Positions 22,812-36,293 of a stretch of 64,000 bases of DNA are shown one piece after another (position 1 is the stretch's first letter; every line of letters starts with the position of its first letter). Made by a program: the position numbers and the translations under genes. A model generated the notes under the pieces. The model saw only the letters and a program-made list of their open reading frames with translations. It was not told the DNA's origin and ran no database searches. Source of the stretch: Anaeramoeba flamelloides (taxonomy: Eukaryota > Metamonada > Anaeramoebidae); assembly GCA_027625915.1 (NCBI GenBank), contig JANTQA010000023.1, forward strand, positions 310,001 to 374,000, read 5' to 3'.

Positions 22812-24040
22812 TTAAGGACGAAGTCTACAATTTATCAATTTGCCTCAACACAATTTGTTACAATTCCATTTGAATCCTGAAGTTCTGATCTTCAAAATAT
22901 TCACCAATTAGGATCAAAAAATCATTACAGGTCATATTTTTTAAATGAAAAATGAAATTTAAATTTTGAGATACATAAATCGAAGACCTTTTTAAGGAAG
23001 GTAAAAATGAAATTGAATAATAATCACGTTTTTTTAATATTAAAAACACCTTCTCAATCGAACAACTTTATATCTAAATGCTCGTATTGTCAATGATTTT
23101 TGATCATTGAGTTACTTTGAATTGTTAACTTTTATCCACAAACCATATAATCGTTCCAGCCCTACTGAGAAATATTATAAGACATAGAAATTGGTTCTCT
23201 ATTATAAAGTTGTGTTTTTAGAAATAGAGAATTCAATTTCGATGATAAGATAACAATTTCAACTTCTATTCCTTCCTTTGAATTTTTTTTTGTAAAAACC
23301 AATAACAAAAATTAAATTTTCTCAAAGAATTGACATCAACAGAAATTACAGAAATCACAGAAACTTGATTGTATTTTTCAATCTTTGTTTTTAAATTGAA
23401 AATACCTGTAATTTTAACAATTTTGGAAATTGAAGATCCACTTTAATGTAAGTATTTTTTAATGAATTTGTTTGTCAATTCCCAAAACCAAAGTAACCAA
23501 AGGAATCAAAAGAACAAAAAAAATGGATAACTTATTTTTAATCTTCTATTTTAAATTTTTTTTGGTTTCCGATGAACTTTAATAACCCTTTTATGGTTTG
23601 TTGTACATGGATAAAAGTTCAGAAAAGAAAATAACTTTCAATATATTATAAATTTTCAATGTAGGGTTGGAACTTCCTGTATCAATTATTGCAAAGGAGT
23701 TGTGATTTTGTATTATTTGGTTCTTTTTGTTTTTGCTTAAATTAAATCTTTCCGCCCTGATTAAGAGGAGAATATTCCCTCTCGAATTGTTTGTGGAACA
23801 ATATAATCCAGGCCCAAATATACTATACATTTTTTTGGTACTTTTTAGATAAATTGTTTTTTGTTTTGAAAGTTTCTCTCAAAACACAATTTGTTGTATC
23901 AAGATAAATTGGGTTGAGGTAAAGTTTTTGAAGAATTTTTTATGAAAGGATCTTTTTGAGAATTAATATTTGAAAAAATTAGTCATTTTTTTTTATTTTT
24001 TAAAAAAATCTGTCCCTACGACCTAAAAAAAAACGAAAAA
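22812..24040 (+). mobile_element. TTAA-type element F, copy 1
   Basis: Starts TTAAGGACGAAGTCTACAAT. It is homologous to the inverted copy at 37599-41131 and to 61263-62501. The 3' end is not clear, and the last 50-60 bases are assigned loosely. It lacks the E and H insertions seen in the second copy, so it shows the empty sites. Frames inside are short and not convincing. Confidence 0.7.
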
Positions 24041-24937
24041 TGGAAAACTGATTAAATACCTTCCATTAAAAAAATTAAAATAACTCAATGAAAAAATAAA
24101 AATAAATAAAGTTTCAAATTAACTTTTTCTTGAAAACATTTTTTGCCAAAATCATTGAATTCAAAAGTAAAATGATATATATATATATTTAGATGCAATA
24201 TCTTATTTTAACTGATTTACTAAAACAAATTCTAAATTCTGGTAATTTTATTTTTTCAAAAGGCACTAATTTGGTCTTCAAATGTTTTTTTATTTTTAAA
24301 TGGTAAAAGTTTAAAAAAAGTCAAACTATAAAAGATATACTCTCTAGAAAAGTATTCTAATTTAATATATTAACTTATTCTTTGATTTTAAAATTTTCTC
24401 AACCCCAATTTTTCAAAAAAAAAATTAAAAAGTGCACACTAATTTCAAAAAATATTTTAGATATTCAAAAGTTGAGAGTGTTTTTATTCTAAAAAAATTT
24501 ATACCAGTATTTAATTGAATAAAGTTAAGTTCTATATTTCGAAATATATTAATCAGAAAAAAATAGTGCTTAATTTTATTAAGGAAATATAATTCTTTCA
24601 AATAGATGAATATATGCATAGCTCGCAATTACATTTAAAAATAAATGATTGAAATGTTATCAATTTTTTTTATTTATTGAGAAAAAGGAGTAATTATTGA
24701 AAAAACTTATCAATTTTTAATATTTATTATTAAAAATAGTTCTGATTTTAATAAAATATTTATTTTTTCTCTGTAACAAAATGTTTACTAAGCATTTTAA
24801 AAAAAGTATAAAAATAGCAATCACAATAAAAAAAAATAATACAAGTATAATTTTATTGAAATATTTATTCCTTTTGTTTTTAATAAAATAAAAAAGTTTT
24901 TTAGATATTTTTAAAAATGTAAAATTTAAAAAAAACC

Positions 24938-24969
<32 letters not shown>

Positions 24970-25101
24970 TGGGGTTAAATTTTATTGAAATATTAATTCT
25001 TTTTATTTTAATAAAAAAATTTAATTTTTAAAATGAAATTTACTTTTTAATGTATTATAAAATTAAAAATTTAAATAGCAATTAAAGATTTTATTATAAA
25101 A
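24041..25101. other. 3' flank of CNOT1, AT-rich, no gene
   Basis: Downstream of the CNOT1 stop on the minus strand. Contains a long A-run at about 24937-24965 and otherwise featureless AT-rich DNA. Confidence 0.6.
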
Positions 25102-28100
25102 TTATTTTTGTTGTTTCTCTGATTCACCAAAAATTCTATTTTTCGCAAACAAAAATAAATGTTCAATTTGGGGGTTGTTAGAGATTAAATCTAAAGTAAA
25201 TTCTTTGCAAGATTTATCTGTAAACAAAGCAAGAAAAACTGCTATACACCCCCATGGGTGTGGTTTGTAAACAATTAATCTTTCTAAAATTACTCTAATT
25301 ATGATTTGGCGAATATTATTATCATTTAATATTGAAAAAATTTTTATTATTAATAATGAAGAAAATTGAGTTTGGAAATTCGGGTAGCGAAGGCTATTTA
25401 TAATAGCGTTTATTAAATAATATTTACCTTCACAATCTAAGCTGATCATTAAATCACAACACAATTGATAAATGTTTGATAAGAATTCATCAGAGGTAAA
25501 ATTTAATCTTTGGAAATTCTGTGATTGCTTTTGAATTTTTATAAATTCAAATGAACAATATAAAAAAAAATAATTAAACGTTTTTTCATCATATTTTTCA
25601 ATTTTATTTAATTTTGTTTTAAATTTATTAATTAAATTATTTTTTTCGTTATTAATTATATTATTTTTTTCATTATTACTATTATTAAAATTAAAATTTG
25701 AATTTGAATTATTTTTATTATAATTATTCGAATTAAAGTAAAAATTATTATTATTATAATTATTATAATTGATATTAGTATTATTATTATTATTATTATT
25801 ATTATAATTGACAACATTATTAAAATAAAAATTCGAGGAATTCATATTTGTATTCGAATTTTGATTGGTATTAACATTTAATAAAGATAATTTTGCTTGG
25901 TAAAAATTTAATAGATTTAAAAATTGTTTAGTAAAAAAATATTTTTTAATATCTAATTTTTGGTTTTTATACCCTAACTTCTCACCTCCACTATTACCAT
26001 TTAAATAATCATCTAAAAATTTTTTAAAATCATTTTTTTCCAAATATTTGAATGATATTTGTTTTAATGGCAGATCATTATTAAAATTAAAAATATTATT
26101 ATCATTAAGATTAATTTCTAAGGGATTAGGGAAATTAATATTGGGCGGAGAAGAAGATAAAATAAAATTTTTTAATTGTATACAATTCTTTGGAATTAAA
26201 TTTAATAAACTAAAGGAATACGAGCAAAAAAAATCGGGAAAGTCATTTAATATAACTATAAAAATTCTTAAAATTGCAAAATAAATTTTTTTAATTGGTT
26301 TACTATTATTATTTTTCCCATTCTTAAGATCATCATCATCATCATCATTAATTTGATTATTATTACCCTTACCTTGTATATTATTATTATTGTGAAGAGT
26401 TTTATTTTTATTTTTATTTTTTTTAATGATTTTATTATTTTTTAAATAAGGATTGATAAATTTTAATAAAAGAGATAATAAATTATAAAAATAACTATGA
26501 CCAAAATTTTTATTTGATAAGATTGTGGAAATAAAATATTTATTGGAAATTAATTCAATCCAAAGAAAGATACTCAATGGATAATCGATGGGATTTAAAA
26601 TTTTAAAACAATTGGAATAAAATAAGGCATTTATTTCAAAAAAGACATCTTTTTGAAATTCTCTAGAATATAATTCAAAGATTAATTTTTTTAGTATTCT
26701 TTTGTAGGGCAAATAATTAAAAATTTGAGATTTCTTTTGATCAAATTGAAAAATAATTAATTTGTTTATTGAATTCAAAACATGTTTTAATATTTGATTT
26801 CTATCAAAACCCTTTTCAAATCCTGGATAAATTTTTAAAAAAATTGAGATCATTTGACAATAGGAATCAATGAAATAATATTGATTGTCTTTGTGTTTTT
26901 GATTTATTATTTTTAATTTTTTATTATTGTTATTATTATTAAAAGAATCAATACATTCTTTAGTAATAACATCAAAAAATTTAGATTGATGCAATAGAAT
27001 AATATCATTAATTTTATTAAATAAAGATATAATATTAATCTTTTGATTAACATTTTGTGGCTTTTCAAGTAAATAAATCCAATCATTAAATAAATTTATA
27101 AATATATTATTATTTATTTGGTTATTTTTTTCAACATTATCATTAAAAGACTTTTTATTTACAATAACATCAATATTATTTTTATTAGTAAAATTATTAA
27201 AATTATTGAAATTATTATTATTATTATTATTATTATTATGATCATTAATAATTCCATTATCATCATCATTATTATCATCATTAATTTGTAAATTAATTTT
27301 ATTAAATTGTGATTTTAAATGTTGACTTTGTAAATCTTTCACATTTAATAGTAATTTTGGCAATTTAATATCAAAAATTTCATCAGTTTCAATATTTTTA
27401 TTATTTTCAAAATTGTCTTTTATTTTTTTTTTCCTTTCAATTAATACATTTTCGATTGATTTTATCAAGTTATTTAATTTTAATAAAGATTTACCATCTT
27501 GTTGAAGTGATAAATTATGTAAAATAATTATTCCAAATTCTAATGCCTTGTGGCTTTGCCTTTTATTAATTATTTTTGATAATGGTTTATCTAAAATAGT
27601 TAATTTAATTAAATTTTCTTTTGACAATAAAAATATTAAAAATAAATCGATATTATCTTTATTTGGGATTGCTAGTTTTGTTACCTTTTTCATAATATTC
27701 ATCTCAAATTCTTGATTTATTTTTGACAATACTTGTATATAAATATTTAAAGCCATTTCATGAAATTCAATTAAATTTTTCAAATTAGTATTTTGTTTTT
27801 CGTTTTCATAGCTTTTAAAAATTTGGTAATAATAATTAATTATTTTCCAAATAGTTATAATAATAAACGAAATGATTTTTTTTTTATTTCTATAGTTTTT
27901 AATAATTAATAACAAATTATTTATAATTGAAAATATGATTGTTTCATTTTTAATATTTCTATTTTGAAGAAATTCTTTTTCTATTTTTTCTAATTCTTTA
28001 GATAAAGTTTTTCCCCAATTATTAAACCTTGTTTTAAATTGTTGCAATTCAATTTCAATTTCTTCGTCTTCAGAATTATCAATTATCTTATCCCTATCTT

Positions 28101-31100
28101 TTGTTTTCAAGTCTATTGTCTTTTGCTGTGTTACTCCTGTTTGTAATACCTTTTGACCATCATATTGTTGTCTCCACAACGGCTGTTTTTGTTGTTGCTG
28201 TTGTTTTCTCATCATGTTTAAATTATTTATTAACACTTTATCTACTTTTTGATTGCTTTCTAATTTATTATTTTTAATTAAATTACTATTATTAAAAATC
28301 TTGTTTCCAATATTTATATTATTATAATGATTATCTTGTCTTTGATTAACAAAAAGATTCTTTTTATGAATATTATTAAGGTGCTTTACTATTGATAAAT
28401 TGTTTAAATATTTAATTGAAATGTTTTTAAAAAGTATTGATAATTTAGCTAAATCTTGAGTTAGATTTAAATCTTGAAAGTTATTTAAAGAAAATTGATC
28501 ATAAATTTGATAATTTCTAAATTTTGATTTTTCATTATTAAAAATTAACAGTAAATCTTTTGGTAATTGATCTAAAGGCAAGGATTCTTTATTTATTTGA
28601 ATTTTATAATGATCATCATTATTAAGATCATTAAATGTTAATAATTTTTGATTAATATTTTGAATTGATTCAGAAATGGTTAATAATATTAAAAATGATA
28701 AAACTAATTTAACATTATCTTTATAAATTTTTTTAATTAATTTATTAATTGTATTTATATTTTGAAAATATTTGGTCAATAATTTATTTATTTTTTCAAT
28801 AAAGTTATTTTGAAAAATATCCTTGATAGAAACATATGTTAAATTGCTAGATAGTTTTGTAATAATTAAATGACATGCCTTTTTAAGAATGTCTTTATCT
28901 GTTTCACTAGAAAAATCCCTTTTAATCAACCCAATGGTGGTTTTAACTGATAAATTAATAGAGCGTTGAACAATTGGCAAAAGAGTATCATTAATTATGT
29001 TTTTAAAAATTAATAGAATGTCTTTTTTTAATTTGGAAATGATATTGTCCAAAGTAATATTTTTACTTATTATTAAAAATCTTAGAAATTTCGAAATTAA
29101 AAATTTATCCTTTTTAATTAGTTTTATTTCGATTAGATTATATTCATTATTTTTAATTACTTTTTCATCATTATTTTTAATTACCTTTTCACCATCATTT
29201 TGATTATTATTTATATTTGTGGAAAAATTATTATTATTTAAATTTGTGGAAGAATTATTTTTATTATTTAAATTTGTAGATTCCTTATTATAATCATTTT
29301 TATTTTTAGAAAAATCAAAATTATTTAATTTAAAAGTTTTATATTGAGCTAAAATGGATTCATTTTTTAAACTTTTCAAATCTATTCCCAAGTTTTTAAA
29401 CAAAGCCTTTATTTCAAATTGAATATTCATTTTTAATTGAGATAATTTTAGAATTTCAGATAATAAATTTATAATTCCCATTAGCCAAGGATTTGGCGGT
29501 TTAAAATATTTAGATTTCACTGAAGGGTTTAATAACTTTGCAACAAATGGCACAATAATAAATAATTTACCATTCAAATATGCATCTATTAGCAAAGTTT
29601 TAAGAGAAATATACCTTCTTAAAATTGGCTTATCTTTAGCTATTGTAATATTTGCTAAAAAATTGGCTAAATTCTTTAAATTCCTTCTTTTTATTGAGTT
29701 ATTAATTAATTCATTAGAATTTAACAAAATTTTGATGTTTTGATAACAAAATTTTAAAATTAAATTATCTAATTTTGTTGAATTTAAAAAATCTAAAGAC
29801 AATAAATATAGTTCATGATAATTATCTTCTTCAGAAATTCTAGAAATTACTAAATGATTTGCAAACCATAGGTAATACTTTTCAATTAATAATACTTTTA
29901 ATTTATTAATTCTTTTTTTATATGTTTGTAAAGTTAAATTATTTATTATAAAAATAATTTCCTTTTCAATTTTTTCACTTGGTTTTTGATAATCTACTTG
30001 ATTAAAAATTGTTTTATCAAGATTAGTGTTAATCTTATTATTGTTCTTGATTAAAAATTGTTCTGTTTTTTGATCATATTTATTATGGTTATGATTATCG
30101 TTATGATTATGATTATGGTTATGATTATGATTATGATTATGATTATGATTATGATTATGATTATGATCATGATTATGATTATGATTATGATTATGATTAT
30201 GATTATGATTATGATTATGATTATGTTTATGATCATGGTCATTATTATGTTCATGATCATGGTCATGTTCATGGCCATGTTTATGGATATGGTTATGATT
30301 ATTATATTTATATTTATTGTTATTATTTATTATACAAGTATGCTTTTCTTTTCGGATTATCTTTTTCTCATGGTTGTTATTTTCATTTTTTTCTTTATTA
30401 TTGATATTTTTTTTAAGATCATTATCATTATCATTACTATTCTTCTGAACTATTTTTTTCTCATTTTTTTCTTTAGTTAATTGATTTTTGATCGTTTTTT
30501 CCTTTTCTTTATTTGTTATTAAGGAATTTTTATTTTTCGTTTCGTTTTTCTTGACTAATTTTTCAATTAAAGTTATTAATTGAGGATAATTTTCTTTTAA
30601 AGATGATATTTGTAAAATCTTATTACAATAATGTGGCCATTCAATTAATCGTGAAGAGAATTTACTTATTGCAATAATTGCAAATTTAAATAAATTCGAA
30701 TTTGTTGTTAATTTCAATCCCTTATAAACATCCCTTAAAACCATACCTAATAAAACATTTGATAATAAACGGTTATTAATTAACAATCCAATGATTTCCG
30801 AAGCCATTTGCAATTCATAAGGCGGGTATTGAGAAAAATATTGATATTCATTTAATATGGAATATACGATACAAAGGTATATGTCGTTATCATTTTTTTC
30901 TTTGGACTCTTTTAACCCCCTTAAAAGATTAATGAACTGTATTAAATTCAATTCATTTGTAAAAACCTTTTCAAATAAAGAATTTGCTGTATTTTCGACT
31001 TCATTTGAAAATTGATATTCTTGTTCATTTCTTAAATTATAATTCAATAGCTGTGGATTTGCCTGAGCAGAGGCCCTGTACATTTTGTTAGCAATTTCAA

Positions 31101-31828
31101 TCAATTCAATGGGCTGCGAATTAATGTGTTCATACAGGCATTTAAAAAAAATGGCAATGGTTTCTATTGATAAACCCGGCGAACTGGGAGGTTCTAAGTT
31201 TGCAATTGAAACCATTATTTTGTAATCTAAAAATTCCAAGCACCCTTTATAAAAATCTTTTCTTTTCTTTTCCATCTGTACACTCAACCATTTTTCTAAA
31301 TTTAAACATTCCCTTCTAGAAGCTAAAGATGATAAATTAAATACAAACGAAATATCTTCAGATTCTAAAACAGCTAATAACACTTTATGATTTTGGACAA
31401 TATCTAAAAATTGAGATAAAATTGAAGAATCCCTTTTCCAAACAGAAACCATTACATCAATTATTTTATTTGGTAGAATTTTCCATAACCGTTCTAATAT
31501 AATTGTTGAATTTTTATGATTCCCTAAAAAAATTTTTAAACATTCTTCAAATAATTTGGTATGTAATGCATTCCAATTAATTGAAAGATCAACTAAACCC
31601 AAAATTAAATATTCTGGTGAGTTAGTTAATGCTTCCTGGAAAATTTCTTCTACTTTTTTATATTCCTTTTCAGATAAAATAATTAATAATTCAATTAAAT
31701 CCAATGATCTCCATGGGATATATTGTTCTTCTTCCTCTAAATTATTTTCAACATTATTGATATTTTTAACATTAGTGTTGTTGATATTATTGTTTTTATT
31801 ATTAATAGAAAATTTATTATTATTATTG

Positions 31829-31866
<38 letters not shown>

Positions 31867-32644
31867 TAATGATGTTTGTTGATTTGTTTGTTTCAATATA
31901 GATGTGGATTTTGTTTGATTTATTAATGTGGGTGATTGGGAGGAAGACGATACTGTAGATGATATTGTACTAGTTGTTGTAGTATTTGATGATGTTGTTG
32001 TTATCTTTTCTTTTGTTGAATCTGTTGTTGAAGATAGATTTAGTATTTTTTTTTGTAATCTAGGAGATTTTGTAAAATCAAAAAAATCAGTTGATTTTTG
32101 TTGAATTAAAAAATATAGAAAAGATAATTGTGATTTTTCATTTACCCACTTTCTTAGTACAAATTCAAATGGAAATTTTGTGTTTATTGCCTTTGTCATA
32201 ATTGTTGAAAAAACAATAAATGAAACTTGATTTTCAAGATAAAAATCAACCGAATCACAATAATTTAAAACTTTAAACCAATCAATTTTTTTGTTTTGTT
32301 TAGATATACCTTCAAAAAATACTTGTAAATTCCATTTAAATTTTTGATCTAATTGGCTATAATTTTTAATATTACAATGATTTGTATTATTTTTTCTTCG
32401 GTTTTTTATTTGATTTTTTTTTTGATAATCCAATCCACTTTTATTCGACATTATAATAATTGTATTTGCTAATTCCTTTTCAGTAATTGGCAAAATATCA
32501 TTTAATAAATTTTCAAACTTATTCATTGATTCTAATGCTTGATATCCAAGATCAGGTAAAATTGTTGATAATATACAATTTTCATTTAATTCATTAATAT
32601 AATTATTTAAATCATTAAATTGGGGTTGTTTATTTCCAAATTTT
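25102..32644 (-). CDS. CNOT1: CNOT1 exon 4 (most of the protein)
   Basis: A single open stretch of over 7.5 kb. It opens after acceptor AAATAG and reads KFGNKQPQFNDLNNYINELN before the first internal Met at 32526. Holds the rest of the HEAT region, the His-Asn run, MIF4G, the CNOT9-binding region and the NOT1 domain, and ends with TAA at 25102-25104. Confidence 0.95.
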
Positions 32645-35600
32645 CTATTTATTTATGTTATGTAAAATGATCGTAGAATATGTATATATTAGTTGAATAA
32701 ATAATGAATTGTTTTTTTTTTTTTTTTTTTTATTTATTTTTTTTTATTAAATAGATTTAATGATTGATTGTATTAAGGAGTTTGTATAGAATCATAACAT
32801 TTTTGTATATCTATAGTAACATTAAAATCTGATGTCTACAAAATATTCTGTATTTTTATTTTTTTATTATTTTTAAAAATTTCCTTAATAACTTTAATAC
32901 AGCAATTCTTGTTCCAAAGGATTTTTTAAAATCCAAATTGCTTTTTTGAAATTAAGTCCCAATAGGGCTTGAATTTAAAAGTATATCAATTTTTAAAAAA
33001 ATCTTTGAAGAGATTGATTTATAGAGATAGGTCGATAATTTAATGGTTAGCCTTCATCCCCCGATTTATGAATAAAGAATATATTTCAATTTTTAATAAA
33101 ATTTATACTTTTTTCAGTTTGATCTGTTATCCAATTTAAAAAAATATTTTTTAACTGTTTTAATAAAAAAATCATAATTTAATAAATATTGCATTGATTG
33201 TTTTTTTATAAAATTTTAATTTATTTTATCAAATTCTTTAACTGGTTTATTTTATTTGGAATTTGATAATTTCTTTAATTTTATCTTGATCAAAAATTTT
33301 TCTAAAAGTTAATTGGAGTTTTTGAATTGTAATTAATTTTAATTCTTTTGAATATTTTATACTTTTTACCTTTTCCAAATTTCCCTTCTTAAGTTTTTTG
33401 GGTTCCTTAGGTTCCTTCGGTTCATCCTATTTTTGTATGTTTAGGTATTTGAAGGTGTAAAAGGTATAAATAATCATTATAAGAATTGGTTGACTTGTTT
33501 ATGATTAGATCTTAAACTAACTAGTTCATGATCAGATCTTTGAAGAGATTGAGCTGGACTTATGCAACCTAAGAAAACTGAACCTAACGAATGCGATCTG
33601 AAACCAATTAAAGTAAATCGAATTACACTTTCGTTCTATCTGTAGAGTTGTTACCTGGACTGAATTTTTGCTGTCGAGTCGGTATCTTGTACTGGGATTT
33701 TGCGAAAACAAGAAACTGGCAAACTTGCAAAAAAAAAAAAAAAGAAAAGTAACTAAAAAAAAAATAACACAAAAAAAAAAAATAAAAAAAAAGCAAAGCA
33801 ACTGAAAAGAAAATTTTGAAAACCAAATCTTATCCTTAAAAACTCAGAACTTTAAAGATTCAACCCTATTTATAAAGTTCTAAATCAAAATTTAATAAAG
33901 TAGTCTATTTCGTTTGATCTAAAGTTGTTCAAATATTTAGAACTCTTTATTGAAACAAATTATGCTGGCGCTCCAAAAAAAATCTACAAGACATAAAAGG
34001 AAATAACCACCAACCCATTCAACCCTTTTGTGCAAATAAAAAACTTTTAAATCAAGTTTTTTCTTTTTTTTACTATTATTTTTTGACTCTTTTTCATTCC
34101 TTGTTTTTCTTTCTCCTTTTCTTGTCTTTGTTTATAAATAATTTTTTCTTTTAATTTTTTACCTGAGCTATAATCTTGCCTAAATTATAGCTAGGATAAA
34201 AAACTCTAAATAAAAATTTAGAGTTTCATGAAACGCCGTCGGGTGCCGTCGAGTGCTGTAGAATTCAAAAGAATAGAGTAAAATCTTTAATTTTTCTTAA
34301 TTCTTTGGAATTCTGGAAAAGCTAACGGCAGTTGTTTTTTTTTAATTTAAAAGAATTGAGCAACTCGTTATATGTGTATTTATATATTTCATTTATATTT
34401 TTTTAGAGAGATTAAATCTTTTGAATTCCATTTGATTTTATTATTTATTCTTTGGTTAAGGGATTAGCGTCACCATAGATTTCTCGATAATCAAAGTATG
34501 TTGTAATTGGGTGTAAATGGTATTAGTTCACTATGGCTCAAATAGCTCTAAAAAATCTATTATAAATCTTATTGCACAATAAATTATTACATTTTTTACT
34601 AATGATCACAATTAAAAAAGTTTCATTTTGAAAATTTTTTTTTTAATTACTTTTCCAAATCTAAAAATAGAAACCCAAAATACAGTATTCTGGTATTTAA
34701 TAATTTAGATTTAGAACTTCCAAAAGTAAATATTTTTTCATTTTTGAATTTCAAAGATTAACTCAATAATCATCAACATAAAAGAACAAAAACTGATTAG
34801 TTTTGTTTGCTTTTTATAATGCTAATTGTAGTATCAATATATTTCCATGATTTGAGAAATAATTTGTCAAAAAAATTTGTTCGTTAATTATTTAATTTTA
34901 AAAAAAAAACGAATTTTTTAGTAACTAATCTACATTTCGCCACAAATTTAAGAAAGATATTTTATGACTTTGAAGTCTGAATATTGATAATTCAACCTTT
35001 AAATTTATGGCGAAATGCAGATTTTATTCTGAAATTGTTGAGGTTTTTACTAATACAATGGATCATTTTTAATTGCTGAGATCAGTAAATATTACTACTT
35101 GATTAATCGATTTTTTAGATACCTTTGAACCATGTAGCACGAATGTGATTATTTCCAATAACAACATACTTTGTTCCTAGGCTTCTCCTTGGTAGACGCT
35201 AATCCCTTAAATTTTATTAATTTTTCTAAATTTGGCAGGAGATAAAATACCTAATTTATTTTTGAATTTAAAATTCTTTTTATTTACTTTTAATTTATTT
35301 TTTAATTTATTTTTTAATTTATTTGTTTTTTTTATTTACTGAAATTATAATATTTTCAATTTTAAATTCTGTTTAGTAAATAAGAATTGTTGTATTTCAG
35401 TTTATTTTGAGTATTCCAGTAACACATGAATTAACCCAAGAATTTAAATAATTTAATGTTTTTTATTTCATAATTATATATTTCTAACCAATATGTCAAT
35501 TGGCTTATTATAAAAGATTTAAATAATCTAATTTTCTAAACTATTCTTCAGATAATTGTTTATTGAATAATTGTTTACAGTTGTTATATTTTTCTTTAGA

Positions 35601-36252
35601 TTTTTTTAAATTATAAACTATCTGTGAAATTTTATCTAAAAAAATACCCAAATATTATATTTTTTTTTAAATCTTCCAATGTAACTATTTTATCTTTATT
35701 AAGTTTTAATCTAAATTAAATCATAATTTCGAAAATTAAATTAATTAAAAAATCATTTGATATTTAAAATTTTGAGAAAAAGATTGTCAATTAAAAATTT
35801 AGATATAAAAAAAAAAAAAAAAAATTACAAACCTCATTGAGTCTGAAAAATTATTTTTTGATTTATTAATTATTGTAGTGAAAATTAATGGTGAATCAGA
35901 ATTTTCAGGAAATTGATTTTTGATTGTTGATTTTATTAATTTTTTGTATTTTTTTAATTTATTTTGTTTAAATAAATAATATAATAAATGCAGAATGTTT
36001 TCAGAAAGAAATAATAATTTGGTTGGTAAAAATTCTTCTTCTTCTTTCAAATATTCCAAACCTAAAATGTAATAATATTATAATTAAATAATAATAAAAG
36101 AATAAAAGGAAAATTTAACAATTGATTATTATTTTTTATTTTTATTAAAAAAAAAAAAAAAAAACTGTTAAACAAATATTGGTCTAACGTGGGTTATTAA
36201 AACAAATAAAAATTTGTGATTTTTAAAGTATTATACACACGTACATACATAC

Positions 36253-36293
<41 letters not shown>

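Larger units (their letters stand above)
32645..35832 (-). other. CNOT1 intron 3 (3.2 kb)
   Basis: Bounded by GTTTGT and AATAG. Contains a T-run at about 32711-32731, a LINE fragment, a GC-richer hairpin repeat at 34230-34345 and the TTAA-bounded element M. No coding sequence seen. Frames at 33532-33826 are low complexity. Confidence 0.75.

Noticed and set aside
30051-30480. Met-Ile repeat frames on both strands
   Set aside because: Other frames of the (ATGATT)n tract that codes His-Asn in CNOT1.
33532-33826. Phe-rich minus-strand frames
   Set aside because: Low-complexity antisense of an A-rich stretch within CNOT1 intron 3.
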